Shown here one piece after another: positions 47,050 through 56,187 of a DNA stretch of 64,000 nucleotides. How positions within the stretch are numbered: position 1 is the stretch's first letter; each line of letters opens with the position of its first letter. The notes under the pieces are model-generated. The model was not told the DNA's origin. It was given only the letters and a program-made list of their open reading frames with translations, and made no database searches. Source of the stretch: Ignavibacteria bacterium (GTDB lineage Bacteria; Bacteroidota; Ignavibacteria; Kapaibacteriales; Kapaibacteriaceae). Where the stretch lies: assembly GCA_016191145.1 (NCBI GenBank), contig JACPPD010000016.1, forward strand, positions 1 through 64,000, read 5' to 3'. The translations under genes were made by a program, and so were the position numbers.

Positions 47050-48951
47050 ATGTCACTTCAGCTCGAAGAAGTTCTTACGAATGCTTTGCTTCTAGCCTAT
47101 CCCAAGGCAACGGAAGAACTCGTTAATCATCGACATTTTATTAGTGAAAATCATCTTACACCCGAATTAAAATCACTTCTGGATGCATTGAGCCTTTATC
47201 ATTCCAAGGACTATGAGGGGTCCGTCAGCCTTCTTTCTTCATATCAAAGAAGGTTAAACCAAGAATACAAGCCTTCTTTCAGTGTTCATGCTGGTATACT
47301 GTTATCGCAAGCCCTCAATAGGTTAAGCAAATGGAGTGAGGCGCTTAGCGTTTTGCAATCAATCCAATCAAACAACGATGAACAAAATGCAATTGAGTTG
47401 CTAGCAATTAGTTGGCGAATGGGAAATTCTTATATGCTAATGCACCACTATTCTGAAGCAATGAAGCATTATTCCCGTGCTCATTCCATTGCTGTTTCGG
47501 ACGGATTGTCGTTGACTGCGAATTTAATATCCGTTGATATGGCAAATGCAATACTTGGTACAGGAGACATTGCGAGAGCTATTGCAATGTATCAGCAAGT
47601 ACTTGTTTCATTGTCATCATTTGACGCATTGGAGGTTGACAGCATATCGGTGAAGGCTCGAATTAATCTTGCAGGCTTGTACTTATCGGTTGGCCGTCTT
47701 AGAGATGCCACGCATGAATTCGAAGTGTTGGCAAATAATATGGTGGTTCTTAGGGATAGCAATCTAAAACTTTCCGTTCAAATCAACCTTGCTATCTCCT
47801 ACAAAAGAAGCGGCAGAACAGAAGAATCAATCCTTGCCTATCAACGCGCCTGGGAACTTGCTACCGCCGAGGGGGATTCAGAATTCGAGGTCAGAGCCCT
47901 CATAGGATTGGCTGACCATTTCGTTAAGAGTAAAGACCTAACTCGCGCTCGTGAGTATGCGACTCAGGCATTTAACATTGCCCGGGAAAAAAACGTGGCT
48001 ACGTTATTCAACGAAACTCTTATCCATGTAGCAGCCGTTGATCGAGAAGAAGGAAAACGAGTCGAAGCTGTTGAAGGATTGCTTTCTTCTTTTAATTCGA
48101 TGATCGAAGTATCCGATGACAATAACGCAATTATTTACGGAACCGAGCTCGCAGCATGGATGGCAGAGGATGGTCTATTCGCTGAAGCTTATGAGATACA
48201 GAAAAAGTGTAATGCAATTCAGAAAGCTATCTATGAAAAAGATATTGAAAGAACTATTGAGCTCGCTGCAGTCCGCACCCAACTAGAAATTGAGAGGGAG
48301 ACAATACGAAATCGTGATGAGGAAAGAACTAAAATTCTTCTTTCCGTTCTGCCGCAACACATTGCCAATAGACTCATGATGGGCGAAACGCATATTGCCG
48401 ACAGGCTGCGTGATGTTACAATCATGTTTGCAGACATTGTTGGGTTTACCGCAATTGCATCGGTTAAGGAACCCGAAGAGCTTGTCGAGCTTCTCGAAAA
48501 TCTATTCAGTGTATTCGATGAAATATCAGCCCAGTTCGGTTGTGAGCGCATTAAAACAATAGGCGATTCTTACATGTCGTGCTGTGGAGCATCGGAGCCA
48601 TTCGTCGATCATACAGAACGCATTTGCAGAGCAGCGCTTGCAATGTTGGATCCATCAACCAAACTTCCAGTCGACTCATCATTATTGCGTATAGGTATTA
48701 ACTCCGGTCCGGTTGTTGCCGGTGTTATGAGTGGTTCTCGACTGTCGTATGATGTTTGGGGTGATACCGTAAACGTTGCAGCAAGAATGGAAGAGCATTC
48801 AAAACCTGGACGTATTCATTGTTCTTCGCAGGTGGCATCACGTGTGATGCCAGTATCAGAATTCAACTTAGAAAAAAGAGAGCCCCTTGATATTCGCGGC
48901 AAGGGGCTCATGACTACATACTGGTTAACCAAAAGCAAAACTTCTAATTAA
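47050..48951 (+). CDS. TPR-containing class III adenylate cyclase
   Basis: 633 residues from MSLQLEEVL at 47050, preceded by GGGG; the frame is open upstream to 46984 but without a better start. The first ~400 residues are TPR-like helical repeats (for example ARINLAGLYLSVGRLRDA, ARALIGLADHFV). The cyclase domain has FADIVGFT (Asp462), GCERIKTIGDSYM (Lys502, Asp506) and YDVWGDTVNVAARM (Asp568). Lys502 and Asp568 match the adenine-selecting Lys/Asp pair of adenylate cyclases, so cAMP is the likely product. It converges with a lipoprotein gene, overlapping by eight bases. Divergent from tpl-tnaA, so joint regulation is possible. Confidence 0.9.
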   Translation: MSLQLEEVLTNALLLAYPKATEELVNHRHFISENHLTPELKSLLDALSLYHSKDYEGSVSLLSSYQRRLNQEYKPSFSVHAGILLSQALNRLSKWSEALSVLQSIQSNNDEQNAIELLAISWRMGNSYMLMHHYSEAMKHYSRAHSIAVSDGLSLTANLISVDMANAILGTGDIARAIAMYQQVLVSLSSFDALEVDSISVKARINLAGLYLSVGRLRDATHEFEVLANNMVVLRDSNLKLSVQINLAISYKRSGRTEESILAYQRAWELATAEGDSEFEVRALIGLADHFVKSKDLTRAREYATQAFNIAREKNVATLFNETLIHVAAVDREEGKRVEAVEGLLSSFNSMIEVSDDNNAIIYGTELAAWMAEDGLFAEAYEIQKKCNAIQKAIYEKDIERTIELAAVRTQLEIERETIRNRDEERTKILLSVLPQHIANRLMMGETHIADRLRDVTIMFADIVGFTAIASVKEPEELVELLENLFSVFDEISAQFGCERIKTIGDSYMSCCGASEPFVDHTERICRAALAMLDPSTKLPVDSSLLRIGINSGPVVAGVMSGSRLSYDVWGDTVNVAARMEEHSKPGRIHCSSQVASRVMPVSEFNLEKREPLDIRGKGLMTTYWLTKSKTSN

Positions 48952-49369
48952 GAACAAAAACGAAAACTGGTTGATCCGTAATTGCAATGGTAGGGTACGG
49001 TGTAGGGTAGGGCTGCTGACTGGGGGGAACCGGAGTGATATTGACAATGGTGACTACTGACCCAAGTGGTATTGTAAGATCATTTATCACTACATATGAT
49101 GTAACCCTCAGAGTAACATTCCAGAGATTCAGGTCAATTGGTACCACCCCAGTTGGAACAATACTTAAAAGCTTCTTATTCTGAGTTACCGTTTTATATG
49201 TCAATAAATCACTTGTAAGCAGCACTTTATCTTTGGTAATATGCTGCACTGTATCTTTGGTTATCTTATGTTGTTGTTTTGATGAGTCCTCTGAACATCC
49301 AATAGCCAACAACACAATCACGCTGAGAAAACCTGCAGCGACACCCAGCTTTAAAGAAAATATTTTCAT
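48944..49369 (-). CDS. Small lipoprotein, unknown function
   Basis: 141 residues starting MKIFSLKLGVAAGF at 49369, with lipobox LLAIGC (Cys ~25). The frame extends upstream to 49435, but that part is not signal-like. A Lys/Thr-rich region (KITKDTVQHITKDKVLL) precedes a beta-rich domain with SYVVINDLTIPLGSVV and a Pro-rich PPSQQPYPTPYP segment, ending VFVFVLN. Overlaps the cyclase stop codon by eight bases, convergent. Divergent from the TonB receptor at 49504. Family not recognised. Confidence 0.6.
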   Translation of the reverse strand: MKIFSLKLGVAAGFLSVIVLLAIGCSEDSSKQQHKITKDTVQHITKDKVLLTSDLLTYKTVTQNKKLLSIVPTGVVPIDLNLWNVTLRVTSYVVINDLTIPLGSVVTIVNITPVPPSQQPYPTPYPTIAITDQPVFVFVLN

Positions 49370-49503
49370 AAACACTCGCCTCGAATTGTGGTTGATACCT
49401 GCAATGCAGATTCGCCAAGATAAGAAATTTCTCACCCCAATTATATTTGCTAATCACGTAATCTTCACATACCAATCTCACACATGTAACGTGCATAATC
49501 AGA

Positions 49504-51678
49504 ATGATCACCTTCTTCAATTTAATTGTGTTTTTTACTATCGGTGCTCTTCCGGCACTCGCTATGAAGGAAGACACAACGTACGTTGATCCGAAGGATA
49601 CGGTAGTCGTCACCTCAACACGGTCTCACGAAAACATCCTTGAAACGCCGATGGCGGTTACCGTTATTCCAAAACTTGTTCTGCAGTCGCAGCGTGGATT
49701 TGGGATGGATGAAGCGCTGACTCTTGTACCGGGTGTTCTCGCTCAGTCCAGATCTGGCAATACAGACGTCCGCATACAAGTGCGCGGATTCGGCGCACGC
49801 GGAGCGGGTGAACGCTCAAATGCCGGAACCTCCCGCGGCATACGATTTTATCAGGATGGCATTCCTGAAACCGAACCGGATGGGAGAACTTCGTTTGATA
49901 TTATCAACATGACGCATGCATCTAGCATCGAAGTTCTGCGGTCAAATTCTTCAGCTCTATGGGGCAATGCGTCCGGAGGCGTAGTATCCGTGTCCACTAT
50001 ACCGGATGAACTCAGACCATTTGTTGAACTGGGCGGAGGGTTGGGGAGTTTTGGTTACAACAACATTCAACTGCTTACGCAGACGATGCTGAATAACGAA
50101 GGCCAGCTATACCTTTCATTAGTTAATCAGTCAACCAATGGTTGGCGCGTTCATAGCAAGAGTGATTTGCTGCAGGGTACGATTGGAATTAAAGCTAATG
50201 TCGATGAACGCACAAGATTTAAAACCTTCATTGCCGGAGCCTGGAACCGCTACGAAATACCAGGTGCACTAACGTACCAGGAATACCTAGACAATCCACA
50301 ACAGGCTCAGGACAACCCAGATGTTTACAATCCAACCTACGTTGGGAGAGATGAATTCAGGGATAATAAAATTATTCGCATTGGCTCGACGTTTGAGCAT
50401 GACTTAGGAAATGGAGATGGAATCAGCGCAACTGCCTTTGTTCAGAGTAAAGCTCTACAGCGCTCAGAACGAAATACATGGCGAGATTTCACCAGATATC
50501 ATATAGGTGGTAATGGCGTGTACAGAAATATCATGGTAATCAATGAATCCTTATCAAATAAGTTTCTTCTCGGAACCGACATCCAGTACCAGGACGGTTC
50601 AATTCTGTTCTATAACCTCGACACAGCCGCATCTACAAATGGACGGCAGGTTGGAAGAGGTACAACATTACGCGACAATAAGCGTGAGGGGGCGCTCAAT
50701 CTGGGCATGTTTTTTCAAGATGAGGTGATAATAGATAATATTAGCATTGTTGGCGGGTTTCGTTATGATGCTATTACTTATTACTCCGAAAGCCGTATCA
50801 ATCCTATACCGGGCTCGAGCAAAACATACAGCAGACTGACGCCCAAACTTGGGCTTACTTATCAGTATTCCGACATTTTGAATATCTATGCAAGCCTTGG
50901 TGGCGGAATAGAGGTTCCAGCCGCAAACGAGACGGATCCACCCGCTGTAAGAGGTGAAGACACGCTTACCACACTCAATCCTCTCCTCGAGCCAATTGTA
51001 AGCACAACGTACGAGGTTGGCTTCAAGGGAATCTCGCCTCATTGGAAAGGAATTGTTGGTTCATTTCGGTACGATGCAGCAGCATTTTACATCGATGTTC
51101 GCAACGACATAATACCTTACCGCAACGGAAGATTTTACCAAACAGCAGGTCGCTCCAGACGTGTCGGCGCTGAATTCGGCGCCTCAGTAGTGTTATTACA
51201 GAAGTTTACATTGTTCTCTTCACTAACATTGATGCAAACAGAATACCTGGACTACACAATTGATTCAGGCTACATCGATGAAAGCAAGACGGGCATAACT
51301 GTTTCGTACTCAGGGAATCAGATGGCAGGCATTCCAACATTCTTTACAACCGTCAGGCTGCGTTACGATCTGCCAATGGTAAGGGGCATGTTTGCAGAAG
51401 CAGAAGTTCGCCGCGTAGGTTCTTACTTCGCAAGCGACGACAATACAATTATCGTTGATGGTTATACCATCGTCGATGCAACTCTTGGCACCAACTTCAA
51501 TCTCATTCAGGATCAACTCGACGTTCGCGTGCTGTTACGCGCTAACAACCTGACGAGTGCATCATACATGGCGTCGGCGTGGCTTAATCCCGACAGAACA
51601 CCAGGAGGTGTTGCCTACATCGAGCCTGGCCTGCCCCTTAACATTTCGGGAACTCTAACAATGAGAGTTCATCTGTGA
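49504..51678 (+). CDS. TonB-dependent outer-membrane receptor, FecA-like
   Basis: 724 residues. The signal peptide ends near residue 20 (LPALA). A TonB-box-like stretch (DTVVVTSTR) leads into a plug (ETPMAVTVIPKLVLQSQRGFG, VQVRGFGARG, FYQDGIPETEPDGRTSFD, VLRSNSSALWGNASGGVV), then a beta barrel ending GTLTMRVHL. The RFYQDGIP(E/L)...PDG plug stretch resembles the FecA-type siderophore/citrate receptors rather than SusC. The ligand is unknown. Neighbours are a lipoprotein (divergent) and the dioxygenase YgiD (convergent). Confidence 0.88.
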   Translation: MITFFNLIVFFTIGALPALAMKEDTTYVDPKDTVVVTSTRSHENILETPMAVTVIPKLVLQSQRGFGMDEALTLVPGVLAQSRSGNTDVRIQVRGFGARGAGERSNAGTSRGIRFYQDGIPETEPDGRTSFDIINMTHASSIEVLRSNSSALWGNASGGVVSVSTIPDELRPFVELGGGLGSFGYNNIQLLTQTMLNNEGQLYLSLVNQSTNGWRVHSKSDLLQGTIGIKANVDERTRFKTFIAGAWNRYEIPGALTYQEYLDNPQQAQDNPDVYNPTYVGRDEFRDNKIIRIGSTFEHDLGNGDGISATAFVQSKALQRSERNTWRDFTRYHIGGNGVYRNIMVINESLSNKFLLGTDIQYQDGSILFYNLDTAASTNGRQVGRGTTLRDNKREGALNLGMFFQDEVIIDNISIVGGFRYDAITYYSESRINPIPGSSKTYSRLTPKLGLTYQYSDILNIYASLGGGIEVPAANETDPPAVRGEDTLTTLNPLLEPIVSTTYEVGFKGISPHWKGIVGSFRYDAAAFYIDVRNDIIPYRNGRFYQTAGRSRRVGAEFGASVVLLQKFTLFSSLTLMQTEYLDYTIDSGYIDESKTGITVSYSGNQMAGIPTFFTTVRLRYDLPMVRGMFAEAEVRRVGSYFASDDNTIIVDGYTIVDATLGTNFNLIQDQLDVRVLLRANNLTSASYMASAWLNPDRTPGGVAYIEPGLPLNISGTLTMRVHL

Positions 51679-51697
51679 TCCAGGATATCTTAACATC

Positions 51698-52594
51698 TCA
51701 TGCCGATAGAATAAAACTTCTTTCGCTAAATGCCGGCAGTGTAGATTCAGATTCGAAGAAATAGGTGAGAGATTCGTCATCGTTCATCAAACCCAGGCTA
51801 TAAAGCACAGGTACAAAATGATCGGGAGTTGGCGCTGCTAATTTTCCAAGCTTGTGGCTGGATTCGTAATTAAGAATGTTTTTGATGTTTCTCTCATCAA
51901 GTTGCTTTTTGATCCACTCGTCATATTCTGCTTCCCAGCCATACGGAGTGTAATCTTTCTTCATCATTTTTTGTCCTGCAAGACGCAGGTTATGAATCAG
52001 AGAACCACTACCAATAATCAGTACTCCCTTATTTCGCAGCGATTTTAACTGCCTGCCAAGTTCATAATGATATTCAGGTTTAGCATAGTAATCCAGACTA
52101 AGCTGAAAGACCGGAATGTTGCCAAGAGGAAACAAATGCATGAGCATCGGCCATGCACCGTGATCCAAGCCCCACTCAGTGGTCTCCGTAATAGATGGCA
52201 CAATGCGTTTCACTTCTTGTGCCACAGTCAGCGAGCCGTTAGCATGATAGATTACATCGTAATATTCTTTAGGAAAACCGTAATAATCGTAGATCTGCTC
52301 CTGCTCTGCAGCGATGTTAACATACGTGCCGCGCGTGCACCAATGTGCAGACACTACGATTACTGCCCGTATATCGTATGAAGTCTGAAGTTTTTTGCCT
52401 AAATCAAACAGCGTTTTCCAAAAAGGCCGTTCATCTCTCGACATCGGAATATCCATTGGATTTCCATGCGATGTAAACAGAACGGGAGTTACTATTTCTT
52501 GTGTAGGTAACACATCTGTTACCGCCTTCAAATTGCTGAGAGTTCCCATAATTGGAACCGAAAGTAATGTCTGGATGAATTGTTTGCGTTTCAC
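51698..52594 (-). CDS. ygiD: DODA-type extradiol aromatic ring-opening dioxygenase (YgiD-like)
   Basis: 298 residues with the class III extradiol dioxygenase (DODA/LigB) motifs: TSHGNPMDIPM, VVSAHW, GLDHGAWPMLMHLFP, LIIGSGSLIHNLR and APTPDHFVPVLYSLG. The conserved histidines are the metal ligands. The first ~25 residues (KQFIQTLLSVPIMGTLS) are hydrophobic and may be an export signal, unusual because YgiD homologues are cytoplasmic. Family members cleave L-DOPA in vitro. The gene converges with the TonB receptor. Tyrosine phenol-lyase, which can make L-DOPA from catechol, is about 5 kb away. Confidence 0.85.
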   Translation of the reverse strand: MKRKQFIQTLLSVPIMGTLSNLKAVTDVLPTQEIVTPVLFTSHGNPMDIPMSRDERPFWKTLFDLGKKLQTSYDIRAVIVVSAHWCTRGTYVNIAAEQEQIYDYYGFPKEYYDVIYHANGSLTVAQEVKRIVPSITETTEWGLDHGAWPMLMHLFPLGNIPVFQLSLDYYAKPEYHYELGRQLKSLRNKGVLIIGSGSLIHNLRLAGQKMMKKDYTPYGWEAEYDEWIKKQLDERNIKNILNYESSHKLGKLAAPTPDHFVPVLYSLGLMNDDESLTYFFESESTLPAFSERSFILSA

Positions 52595-52811
52595 TAGAAG
52601 GTCAAGTTACCTTTTTCGGAACGGGTCGCTTAGGACGAATAGATGTAGATAATAGCTTGCCTTTTGTTTGTTTCAACCAAATTGTAATACAGGCTGTTTG
52701 AAATCTTCATAAAAAATCGACGATCCCTTTTATAATGCTCTCGTTGTTTTAATGAAATATTTTAGCGACCAGGGTGACTGTACAATTATTCAAGATCTCC
52801 TCAGGACATGA

Positions 52812-53715
52812 TCATCTCAGCACATCCATTAAAGGTCTGTTGATGTAGTACACCTCGTTCCCTTCCGGCAATGACTGTAAAATGCCGATTCGCTCCAATT
52901 CTTTCAAATACTTGGATGCTGTTGCTCTCTTACCCATGCCTGAGTTTTCGACAAATCGAATTTTACAGTATGGATATTGAAAGATTAGTTCTACTAAATC
53001 ATTTGAATATATTTTAGGAGTATGCTGACGAATTTGTCTCTGTGTTCTCTTCATGGCAGCATGAATAGCCTCTAAGCGCTTTCTTGTGTCAATTGCTGTT
53101 TTCTCAATTGCCGTCAACACATACATTATCCACGGAATCCAAGCTCCTTTTTCAGTAACATCTCTCAGCCCTTGATAATAATCTCGTCTGTTGTCTAGAA
53201 TATATTTGCTCAAATAGAGCACAGGCAAATCCAATAGTCCTTGTGATATGAGATACAATATCGTTAGTAACCTACCAGTTCTGCCATTCCCATCACTGAA
53301 TGGATGTATGGCTTCAAACTGGTAACGAAACAATGCAGCTTTGATCAACGAATCGGTTCCATCGTCAGAATGAACATAATACTCTAATTGTGACGGCTTA
53401 TCACGGATAAGCGATTCGCCCTCCGGTGGAGTGTAAATAATATTACCATCCCCATCGGCTATTCTGGTTCCCGACGTTTTACGAATCCCATCGTGAATGC
53501 CCCTTACCTCCTGCATCACACGAATAAACATGTTTGTCGAGAACTGTTGCCCATATAGATCCAGATATTCCGACCATAATGCTTCAGGTTATCGACATAC
53601 CTCCTTGAGCCCTGTTAGCCACAATCGCCCGGCGGAGTACTTCCTTAGGTTCTATTTCGGTAACTGGTGGAAGATCCGGAAGGTCATTATAGGGGTTAAG
53701 TCTGTTAAAAGTCAT
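52812..53715 (-). pseudogene. Fic-domain gene with internal deletion and frameshift
   Basis: The family start is at 53715 (MTFNRLNPYNDLPDLPPVTEIEP...VANRAQG), but this frame stops at 53584 after 43 residues. The Fic core continues in another frame (ALWSEYLDLYGQQFSTNMFIRVMQEVRG) and is open from 53531 to 52812. Between the two, the part of a normal Fic protein that carries the inhibitory helix ((S/T)xxxE(G/N)) and about 70-80 residues is missing. The catalytic motif HPFSDGNGRTGR (His76 of the downstream frame) and a C-terminal winged-helix-like domain are intact. If translated from the Met at 53531, the product would be an AMP-transferase core without the intramolecular inhibitor. Confidence 0.75.
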
Positions 53716-53940
53716 GATGTTATGCGCTTTTGATTTGTAGGACATGTCGCCCTATGATCAAAAATCGGCATTTATTAAACTTACTCTTGTACAATGTTCA
53801 TGACTCGCTCATAGCAACTTTCTATGTTCAAATTTTTCCATTATTTGAGCATGCATAGAGTTCCAGCGTAATCTATGTGCAAACCTTGCACATACCCAAA
53901 ACCTATGTTCAAATTCCATCGCTTTTTGAACACGCCTCTC
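53716..53940. other. Intergenic region before the minisatellite
   Basis: AT-rich non-coding sequence upstream of the broken fic gene. It contains two copies of CTATGTTCAAATT (near 53822 and 53902) and several GTTCAA/TGAAC pieces, which could be a binding site or simple drift. It ends in CCTCTCTCC, the left arm of the hairpin that opens the 40-bp repeat array. No gene or RNA motif was recognised. Confidence 0.4.
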
Positions 53941-54210
53941 TCCGTGAGGAGAGGGGTTGGGGGTGAGTTCCTACTGACGACTCGTGAGGAGAGGGGTTGG
54001 GGGTGAGTTCCTACTGACAACTCGTGAGGATAGGGGTTGGGGGTGAGTTCCTACTGACAACTCGTGAGGATAGGGGTTGGGGGTGAGTTCCTAATGACGA
54101 CTCATGAGGATAGGGGTTGGGGGTGAGTTCCTACTGACAACTCGTGAGGAGAGGCGTTGGGGGTCAGTTCCTACTGACGACCCGTGAGGAAAGGGGCTGG
54201 GGAATGAGTA
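53938..54210. repeat. Minisatellite: ~6.7 copies of a 40-bp unit
   Basis: Units start at 53941, 53981, 54021, 54061, 54101, 54141 and 54181 (partial). The core is GAGGGGTTGGGGGTGAGTTC followed by CTACTGACGA/CAA and CTCGTGAGGA. Substitutions are few and shared between neighbours, a sign of recent expansion. The first copy also has CTCTCC-GTGA-GGAGAG (53938-53953), a perfect six-base stem; later copies lost the left arm. Some non-coding copies end just before a TetR operator. The G-rich strand (GGGG, GGGGG) could in principle form quadruplexes. Confidence 0.9.
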
Positions 54211-54220
54211 GCGAATAATT

Positions 54221-54244
54221 AACCAAATGGTTTAACCAATTGGT
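54221..54244. promoter_or_regulatory. Two adjacent palindromes: probable TetR operator
   Basis: AACCA-AA-TGGTT (54221-54232) and ACCAATTGGT (54235-54244) are two inverted repeats three bases apart, 24-47 bases before the TetR start codon. AACCA arms recur in both. This is the usual position for autoregulation, and the export operon follows in the same direction, so the same site would control it. Confidence 0.65.
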
Positions 54245-54267
54245 CAATTCTTTCTAAATTCGCCCCG

Positions 54268-54864
54268 ATGACGACAAAGGAAAGAATACTGCAGGGTGCG
54301 CACGATGTGTTTCAGCGTAATGGCTTTTCTGGTGCAACAATGCAGGCGATTGCAGAAAAGAGTGGCGTTAATAAGGCGCTATTGCATTACCACTTTGGGA
54401 CAAAGTCAGATCTGTTTCATGCAATTCTTCAGCAGAGTTTTTCGCAATTATTGCCTGCCGTTTTTATGGCGTTGAACTCTGAGATGCCACTCAGAAATAA
54501 ACTCCAAAATGTTGTGGAGCTATACCTTGGCACAATTATTAAAAATCCTGAGCTTCCTCTGTTTGTCATAAGTGAGCTGCAGCGCAATCCATCATTCATT
54601 CGGAAACAAATCAAACTGCGTGCGTTCCCGCCGCGATTTGTGCAGCAGGTTAAAGACGCTACAACACGCGGCGAGATAATACGAGCAGAACCGGCAGATA
54701 TCATGGCAGACCTTATGGGTCTGTGTATCCTCCCCTTTGTAGCCCGCCCAATCCTGCAGCATTTGTCTGGAAAATCAAATGCCCAATACAAAGAATTTCT
54801 CCAACACCGAGTCCAGCATGTCTGTGATGTGTTGGTAGGTGGTCTATTTCATGTACAGCGATGA
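54268..54864 (+). CDS. TetR-family transcriptional regulator
   Basis: 198 residues. The N-terminal TetR helix-turn-helix is MTTKERILQGAHDVFQRNGF, then ATMQAIAEKSGVNKALLHYHFGTKSDLF. The C-terminal ligand domain is helical and poorly conserved. It precedes TolC, HlyD and ABC genes, as in the E. coli cecR(ybiH)-ybhGFSR region, so it probably represses its own operon and releases it on binding a toxic substrate. The TGA overlaps the TolC start by four bases (ATGA). Confidence 0.93.
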   Translation: MTTKERILQGAHDVFQRNGFSGATMQAIAEKSGVNKALLHYHFGTKSDLFHAILQQSFSQLLPAVFMALNSEMPLRNKLQNVVELYLGTIIKNPELPLFVISELQRNPSFIRKQIKLRAFPPRFVQQVKDATTRGEIIRAEPADIMADLMGLCILPFVARPILQHLSGKSNAQYKEFLQHRVQHVCDVLVGGLFHVQR

Positions 54865-56186
54865 TGCAAAACACCGATCTCAAATCGCTAAGAGCGGACT
54901 GTCTGCGTCCCAAACATAGATACTCACTGTTATCTGCCGTTCTTATAGTGCTGACTGCAAGCATTGCTAATGGGCAATCGGCAATCACACTCGATTACTG
55001 CATTCAGAGTGCATACCGCAACTTTGATTTTCTGGGACAAAGAGACATAGCCGCTGAAATCACTCAAAATAATGTGACCCGAATTGAGCGCGGCTATCTA
55101 CCGTCACTGGAATTCAATGCAATATCAACCTATCAAAATTCTCAGATTACAATTCCCCTAGCGATACCAATTCCCGGTTTAACACTTCCGTCTGCTCCAT
55201 TAAATCTCAACAGTGCATTGTTCACGTTGCGTCAGTGGATTTACGATGGTAGCGCGATTCATCACAACTCGCTTGTTGAACAGGCTTCCGGAAATGTAGC
55301 CCTGCTTGAAGTTGAATCCCAAAAACTCGATCTGAAGACTCGCGTAATTCAACGGTTTTTTTCTGTGCTTCTTACTGATAAACAAATTGAAAATCTCTTG
55401 CTGCGGGACCGAGTCCTTACGGATAAACTAGCAGAAGTTATAGTAGCAGTTAATAGCAATGTTATGCTTGCCTCTGAGCGAGATCTGCTACAGGCAGAGA
55501 TACTTAGCCTGAGAGCTGCCATATCGGAGTCTAAGTATGCACGCTCCGAACAAATCGTTGCTCTTGGTGAGTTAATGGGCGAAAAATTGTCTGCCGATGC
55601 AGTGTTTGAATTGCCTTCTGCTGCCCTCGATAAAAATGCCTCCATCGAAGAACGACCTGATATAAAACTTGTCGATGGTCAAATGGAACTGATGGAGACA
55701 CGCAAGGGTTCTATTTCATCAATCTATTTACCACGTGTTGGCTTGTTTGCAGATCTTGGATTAGGATACCCAGGTTACAACATCTTCGACAAAAACGTAG
55801 TCGTGATGGCTAAGGTGGGAGTGACGCTGAGTTGGAAAATTTTTGATTGGAATCAGGGGGCTCTTCAGAAACAAAGTATCGACTTAAACAAGAAGTCATT
55901 GACAATACAACGCCGCCGAATACAAACTCAGGCAAACGTTGTAGCCGAATCGTTTCTCAACGGTATGGCTAGAGCCGAAGAACTGATGAAATCGGACCAG
56001 GAACTCCTGTTGTTGTATTCGTCCGTAACTAACGTGTATGCAGTGAAAATGATGAGCGGAACAATTACATCGGCAGAATACGTGGCACAACTAACAAAAC
56101 AGGAACAAGCACGAGTTAACTCGGAGCTGCACAAACTTCAATATCTGGTGGCTGTAATGAATTATAATTCTGCGATGGGAAGATGA
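54861..56186 (+). CDS. TolC-family outer-membrane efflux protein
   Basis: 441 residues. An N-terminal extension precedes a signal peptide (YSLLSAVLIVLTASIANGQ, about residues 20-38). The rest has two long coiled-coil repeats with beta strands, as in TolC/OEP proteins; PSLEFNAISTYQNSQ and LPRVGLFADLGLGYPGYNI mark the strand regions, and VTLSWKIFDWNQGALQKQSIDLNKK is the conserved second-repeat start. It would form the outer-membrane channel. Start codon overlaps the TetR stop; the next gene starts one base after its stop. Confidence 0.92.
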   Translation: MMQNTDLKSLRADCLRPKHRYSLLSAVLIVLTASIANGQSAITLDYCIQSAYRNFDFLGQRDIAAEITQNNVTRIERGYLPSLEFNAISTYQNSQITIPLAIPIPGLTLPSAPLNLNSALFTLRQWIYDGSAIHHNSLVEQASGNVALLEVESQKLDLKTRVIQRFFSVLLTDKQIENLLLRDRVLTDKLAEVIVAVNSNVMLASERDLLQAEILSLRAAISESKYARSEQIVALGELMGEKLSADAVFELPSAALDKNASIEERPDIKLVDGQMELMETRKGSISSIYLPRVGLFADLGLGYPGYNIFDKNVVVMAKVGVTLSWKIFDWNQGALQKQSIDLNKKSLTIQRRRIQTQANVVAESFLNGMARAEELMKSDQELLLLYSSVTNVYAVKMMSGTITSAEYVAQLTKQEQARVNSELHKLQYLVAVMNYNSAMGR

Positions 56187-56187
56187 C

